DNA of 57,791 bases, taken from NCBI GenBank assembly GCA_946480475.1, contig CAMLJM010000020.1, forward strand, positions 1 to 57,791, written 5' to 3'. The translations under genes were made by a program, and so were the position numbers. Shown here in pieces: positions 54,535-57,791 of this stretch. Source of the DNA: an uncultured Alphaproteobacteria bacterium (lineage in GTDB: Bacteria > Pseudomonadota > Alphaproteobacteria > Micavibrionales > Micavibrionaceae). A model generated the notes under the pieces. The model was not told the DNA's origin, ran no database searches, and saw only the letters and a list, made by a program, of their open reading frames with translations. Numbering within the stretch: the first letter of the stretch is position 1; every line of letters starts with the position of its first letter.

Positions 54535-55599
54535 TTAATACTCTAGCTCTGCCAGTTTTTCGGCCTGATCGTGGGAAATCAGTTCAGAGATCATTTCGTC
54601 CAGGGCCTTGCCTGATACGACATCTTCAATCTTGTATAGAGTCAAGTTGATACGGTGATCGGTGACCCGGCCCTGCGGGAAGTTATAAGTACGTATACGT
54701 TCAGAACGATCACCCGAGCCTACCTGTGATTTACGGTCAGCCGAGCGCTCGTTCAACAAACGCAAACGTTCCGCTTCGAACAAGCGCGAACGCAAGATCT
54801 TCATGGCGCGCTCGCGGTTCTTATGCTGCGATCTCTCATCCTGCATTTCCACGACAACGCCTGTGGGGATGTGTGTCAAACGCACCGCCGAGTCAGTCGT
54901 ATTAACCGACTGCCCGCCCGCACCTTGTGAACGGAATGTGTCAACCTTTACGTCATTCATATTGAGATCGATATCGACCTCTTCGGCCTCAGGCAGAACG
55001 GCTACTGTGGCCGCAGACGTATGAACACGTCCGCTCGCTTCGGTTTCTGGCACGCGCTGGACGCGATGAACGCCTGACTCATATTTCAGGCGGGCAAACA
55101 CACCGTTTCCAGTAACTTCAACCACAATTTCTTTAAATCCGCCGAGGTCACTCTCGCGCATTTCCATGACTTCAAATTTCCAACCCTGTACGGCGGCATA
55201 GCCCTTATACATAGTAAACAGGTCAGATGCGAACAAAGCCGCTTCATCCCCGCCGGTACCGGCGCGAATTTCAAGGATGGCGTTGCGGTTATCTGCGATG
55301 TCTTTTGGCAGCAAAGCGATTTTCAGCTCTTGCTCCAAAGCCGGAATAGTCTCTTTAAGCGCTTTATATTCTTCTTGCGCCATTTCGCCCATTTCAGGGT
55401 CATTCAGCATGGTTTGGATATCCTCAAAATCCTTAAGGGATTTCTCATAGGAATTCACCGCCGCCACAATCGGCTCTAACTCGGCATACTCACGGGAAAG
55501 TTTGACAAATTCCTCCCCACCCAAGCCACCCTGCGACATCAGGGAGGCTAGTTCTTCATGGCGGGCTTTCAAGGGAGCAAGTTTACGAAGGAGATCCAT
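54535..55599 (-). CDS. prfA: Peptide chain release factor 1
   Basis: 354 residues, a full-length RF1. Recognises UAA and UAG and releases the peptide. The GGQ motif is at 228-230 ([20 protein letters not shown]), which PrmC would methylate. The N-terminal coiled coil ([20 protein letters not shown]) and the stop-recognition region [20 protein letters not shown] are typical. It starts one base before the ispG stop ends (ispG ends at 55600), so they are tightly coupled. Confidence 0.97.
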   Translation of the reverse strand: MDLLRKLAPLKARHEELASLMSQGGLGGEEFVKLSREYAELEPIVAAVNSYEKSLKDFEDIQTMLNDPEMGEMAQEEYKALKETIPALEQELKIALLPKDIADNRNAILEIRAGTGGDEAALFASDLFTMYKGYAAVQGWKFEVMEMRESDLGGFKEIVVEVTGNGVFARLKYESGVHRVQRVPETEASGRVHTSAATVAVLPEAEEVDIDLNMNDVKVDTFRSQGAGGQSVNTTDSAVRLTHIPTGVVVEMQDERSQHKNRERAMKILRSRLFEAERLRLLNERSADRKSQVGSGDRSERIRTYNFPQGRVTDHRINLTLYKIEDVVSGKALDEMISELISHDQAEKLAELEY

Positions 55600-56733
55600 T
55601 TACGCGACTTTCTTATTAGCCTCTATCTCGGCGGCCTTTTCCTCGACCATTTTGACCAGATGATCAACGATACTTTCATCGCCCTCTTGCAGGCGATGAG
55701 CTGTTTTGCCGCCGACATAGACTTGGTGCGTACCTTTGCCGCCACCTGTGAAGCCGATATCGGTCATGAGAGCTTCACCAGGGCCATTCACGACACAGCC
55801 GATAACAGAGAGCGTCATGGGTGTGCTGATGTGGGCCAGGCGTTCCTCGAGCAGTTCAACAGTCTTAATGACGTTGAATTGCTGGCGGGCGCATGACGGG
55901 CACGAAATAACGTTCACGCCACGGTGGCGCAGGCCCAGTGATTTCAGGATTTCAAACCCTGCCTTCACTTCTTCTACAGGATCGGCAGAGAGAGAAACGC
56001 GTATGGTATCGCCAATCCCCGCCCATAACAGGTTACCCATGCCAATCGCGGATTTTATTGTACCAGCACGCAGGCCCCCTGCTTCGGTTACACCGACATG
56101 CAAGGGATAATCACAAACAGATGCCAGTTGCATATAGGCTGCCACGGCCAGGAATGGGTCAGATGCTTTGCAGGAAATCTTGAAATTGAAGAAATCATGA
56201 TCTTCGAGGATTTTGATATGGCGCTGGGCCGATTCCACCATGGCATCAGGACAAGGTTCGCCGAATTTCTCTAGCAGATCACGCTCCAATGAGCCCGCGT
56301 TCACACCAATACGGATGGAACAATTATTATCCTTGGCGGCTTTAATAACTTCCCGCACACGGTCTTCAGAACCAATATTGCCCGGATTGATGCGCAGGCA
56401 GGCCGCACCGTTCATCGCGGCTTCAACCCCGCGCTTGTAGTGGAAATGAATATCCGCCACCAGTGGTACGTTGATGCGCGGAACAATATGTTTTAAAGCG
56501 GCAGAAGACTCTTCATCCGGGCAAGATACGCGGATAATATCGACCCCCGCATCCTCACAGGCTTTAATCTGCGCCACTGTCGCTTCGACGTCATGCGTCA
56601 GAGTATTGGTCATGGTTTGCACGGTGATCGGCGCATCCCCACCCACGGGCACATTGCCCACCATAATCTGGCGGGATTTACGGCGGCTGATATGCCGCCA
56701 TGGGCGGTGAAGCGTGTGGTCTTGTCCGGTCAT
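55600..56733 (-). CDS. ispG: 4-hydroxy-3-methylbut-2-enyl diphosphate synthase (flavodoxin)
   Basis: 377 residues. The penultimate enzyme of the MEP isoprenoid route. The TIM-barrel start has [20 protein letters not shown], with [19 protein letters not shown] and [15 protein letters not shown]. The [4Fe-4S] site is formed by cysteines in [14 protein letters not shown] and [15 protein letters not shown] and Lys-rich C-terminus ([14 protein letters not shown]). The ATG at 56733 has no strong ribosome site close by. prfA begins directly after the stop codon. Confidence 0.96.
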   Translation of the reverse strand: MTGQDHTLHRPWRHISRRKSRQIMVGNVPVGGDAPITVQTMTNTLTHDVEATVAQIKACEDAGVDIIRVSCPDEESSAALKHIVPRINVPLVADIHFHYKRGVEAAMNGAACLRINPGNIGSEDRVREVIKAAKDNNCSIRIGVNAGSLERDLLEKFGEPCPDAMVESAQRHIKILEDHDFFNFKISCKASDPFLAVAAYMQLASVCDYPLHVGVTEAGGLRAGTIKSAIGMGNLLWAGIGDTIRVSLSADPVEEVKAGFEILKSLGLRHRGVNVISCPSCARQQFNVIKTVELLEERLAHISTPMTLSVIGCVVNGPGEALMTDIGFTGGGKGTHQVYVGGKTAHRLQEGDESIVDHLVKMVEEKAAEIEANKKVA

Positions 56734-56845
56734 GTCTATATCCTGGCGGTTTATATAGCGCTTTTTGCCAGAAATGGAAAAAAATTAAGCGATTTGACAG
56801 CACGACACGCGTTTATTATGAATAATTCAAGAGTGAAACAGGGAA

Positions 56846-57791
56846 TTGCTGAAAGTTAACCGAAAAATAGCCACCGAAGCCGGTGCCGAATCCATATTGA
56901 GAGCCAGCTACCAGCTTTCGGCTCCCTTGGGTGTGCCTACGCTTATTCTTGATCCTGCTGATTTTGATCCTTCCGCCTTCAGTATTACCGCCCTTTTTAA
57001 TAAGCCCATTGCCGACCGCGTCATGAATAAGGTGCGCAGACTTTTATATCGGCATTACGGCCCGATGAACCAGCAGGTAACAGCGTTCCTGCGAAATGAC
57101 GGCCATTTCAGAATGAGGGTGACTGACATCCTGGAAAGCGCCATCAAAGGCAATAAGCTGGTTGCCCATTCTTTCCGTCAGAACCGTCTCTTCAATGTGG
57201 TCATTTGCCCGCGCACACGCGATACAGCGGCATTATTGCTCAAGCATGGCCTGCGTTTACCGGAAGATAAAATTCCTGAGATGCCTGGCTATAATGCGCA
57301 ATGGAATTTTATTAAGATTTGGCATGAATTTGCGCACGGATTGATGGGAAAATCAGAACCTCAAGCCGATCAGATGACCGGATTAATTCACCAGCATGTC
57401 TTTGCTGATCCTCAGCCTTTAATAGCTTTTACGGATTTCAGAGCAGCCCAGACCATTATCAACCATGAACACACAGAAAAGATATCCGTCCATGGATGGC
57501 CTTTGGTTGATACGCTTGATCAGGTATTGAAAACAGAAGTCGCAAAAACGTGGGATGAAACGGTTAAACAGGCAAAGCAGCCTGCTCCTTCTAATCTGCA
57601 GATTGCCGATGTACAGTTTGTGGGCGGATCGCTTAAAAATATCAGCAAAATCGCTTTCAGCGAGCCTGACTTACTGATGCTCGGTATGATGGCTGATCAT
57701 ATGGCGTTTAGAGGAAACGTTGAAAACGAGAACCAGCTTCGTATTGCCAGACGCTTCGCGATTGCTGCGCAAAGGCTTTCTATAGGCTCCC
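56846..57791 (+). CDS. Partial protein with an HExxH motif, cut by window edge
   Basis: The frame is open from an upstream stop at 56834 to the window end, giving about 315 residues. The likely start is TTG at 56846; the next ATG is much later (near 57022). No family was recognised. A zinc-protease-like motif IWHEFAHGLMGKSEPQAD (near residue 165) has HEFAH and, nine residues on, an E-x-x-AD pattern as in gluzincins, which suggests a zinc metalloprotein, possibly a peptidase. No signal peptide. Divergent from ispG. Confidence 0.6.
   Translation, partial: MLKVNRKIATEAGAESILRASYQLSAPLGVPTLILDPADFDPSAFSITALFNKPIADRVMNKVRRLLYRHYGPMNQQVTAFLRNDGHFRMRVTDILESAIKGNKLVAHSFRQNRLFNVVICPRTRDTAALLLKHGLRLPEDKIPEMPGYNAQWNFIKIWHEFAHGLMGKSEPQADQMTGLIHQHVFADPQPLIAFTDFRAAQTIINHEHTEKISVHGWPLVDTLDQVLKTEVAKTWDETVKQAKQPAPSNLQIADVQFVGGSLKNISKIAFSEPDLLMLGMMADHMAFRGNVENENQLRIARRFAIAAQRLSIGS

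Overview
The window reads as ordinary chromosomal DNA of an alphaproteobacterium. The evidence is gene content and order: a SUF-type Rrf2 regulator, DUF1491 and DUF4167 proteins, a PleC/DivJ-like PAS kinase, an ispG-prfA / prmC-DUF4167 / clpB neighbourhood, an M17 aminopeptidase overlapping an NlpC/P60 hydrolase, and PHB depolymerases. No rRNA, phage, insertion sequence, CRISPR array or plasmid gene was seen. Coding density is high and no gap without a gene exceeds about 300 bases except around the tRNA at 42.7 kb. A Micavibrio-like or other free-living or predatory lineage is possible, but the sequence alone does not settle it.

Layout. 1-3.1 kb: edge-truncated Rrf2 regulator, divergent from a membrane spermidine-synthase-like protein, then a 63-residue orphan gene. 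3.1-12.2 kb: a long minus-strand run: prfC, a cysteine hydrolase, two related small proteins, DUF1491, a Fur-family regulator, a PAS histidine kinase, upp, a degenerate GGDEF protein, a queuine-type tRNA transglycosylase and ribosomal protein L28. 12.4-18.6 kb: a CobD/CbiB-like membrane protein, two PHB depolymerase paralogues around a small gene with its own promoter and terminator, a YgjP-type metallopeptidase and ruvX. 19.2-24.4 kb: the gatCAB operon, interrupted between gatA and gatB by two exported eight-cysteine paralogues. 24.4-29.9 kb: a phosphorelay island (Hpt-REC protein, stand-alone receiver, 1403-residue hybrid kinase). 30-36.4 kb: rlmN, a BaiN/HI0933-type flavoprotein, adenine deaminase, an FAD hydroxylase-like protein, beta-carbonic anhydrase and a DUF305 metal-binding exported protein. 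36.4-42.8 kb: Ohr, DUF1428, SRPBCC, a TPR-SGNH protein, a glycine-zipper protein, an EEP phosphodiesterase, a PLD-VTT fusion and tRNA-Ser(GCU). 43-48.7 kb: M17 aminopeptidase plus NlpC/P60; a convergent operon of lipoprotein, MurC-like ligase and PQ-loop-like protein; an orphan gene. 48.7-57.8 kb: clpB, an acetyltransferase-like gene, DUF4167, prmC, an orphan gene, prfA, ispG, and the start of a possible HExxH metalloprotein cut by the window edge.

How the genes fit together. Translation quality and termination dominate: prfA, prmC (which methylates RF1), prfC, gatCAB, rlmN, tgt, L28 and tRNA-Ser. A second theme is envelope and storage metabolism: PHB depolymerases, PLD-VTT, NlpC/P60, a MurC-like ligase. 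A third is signalling.

The least explained features are the eight-cysteine exported pair inside gatCAB, the tRNA transglycosylase that has lost its three zinc cysteines, the Cys/Ser nucleophile split between the two depolymerases, the MurC-like ligase with an altered P-loop, and alternative hairpins in the clpB leader.
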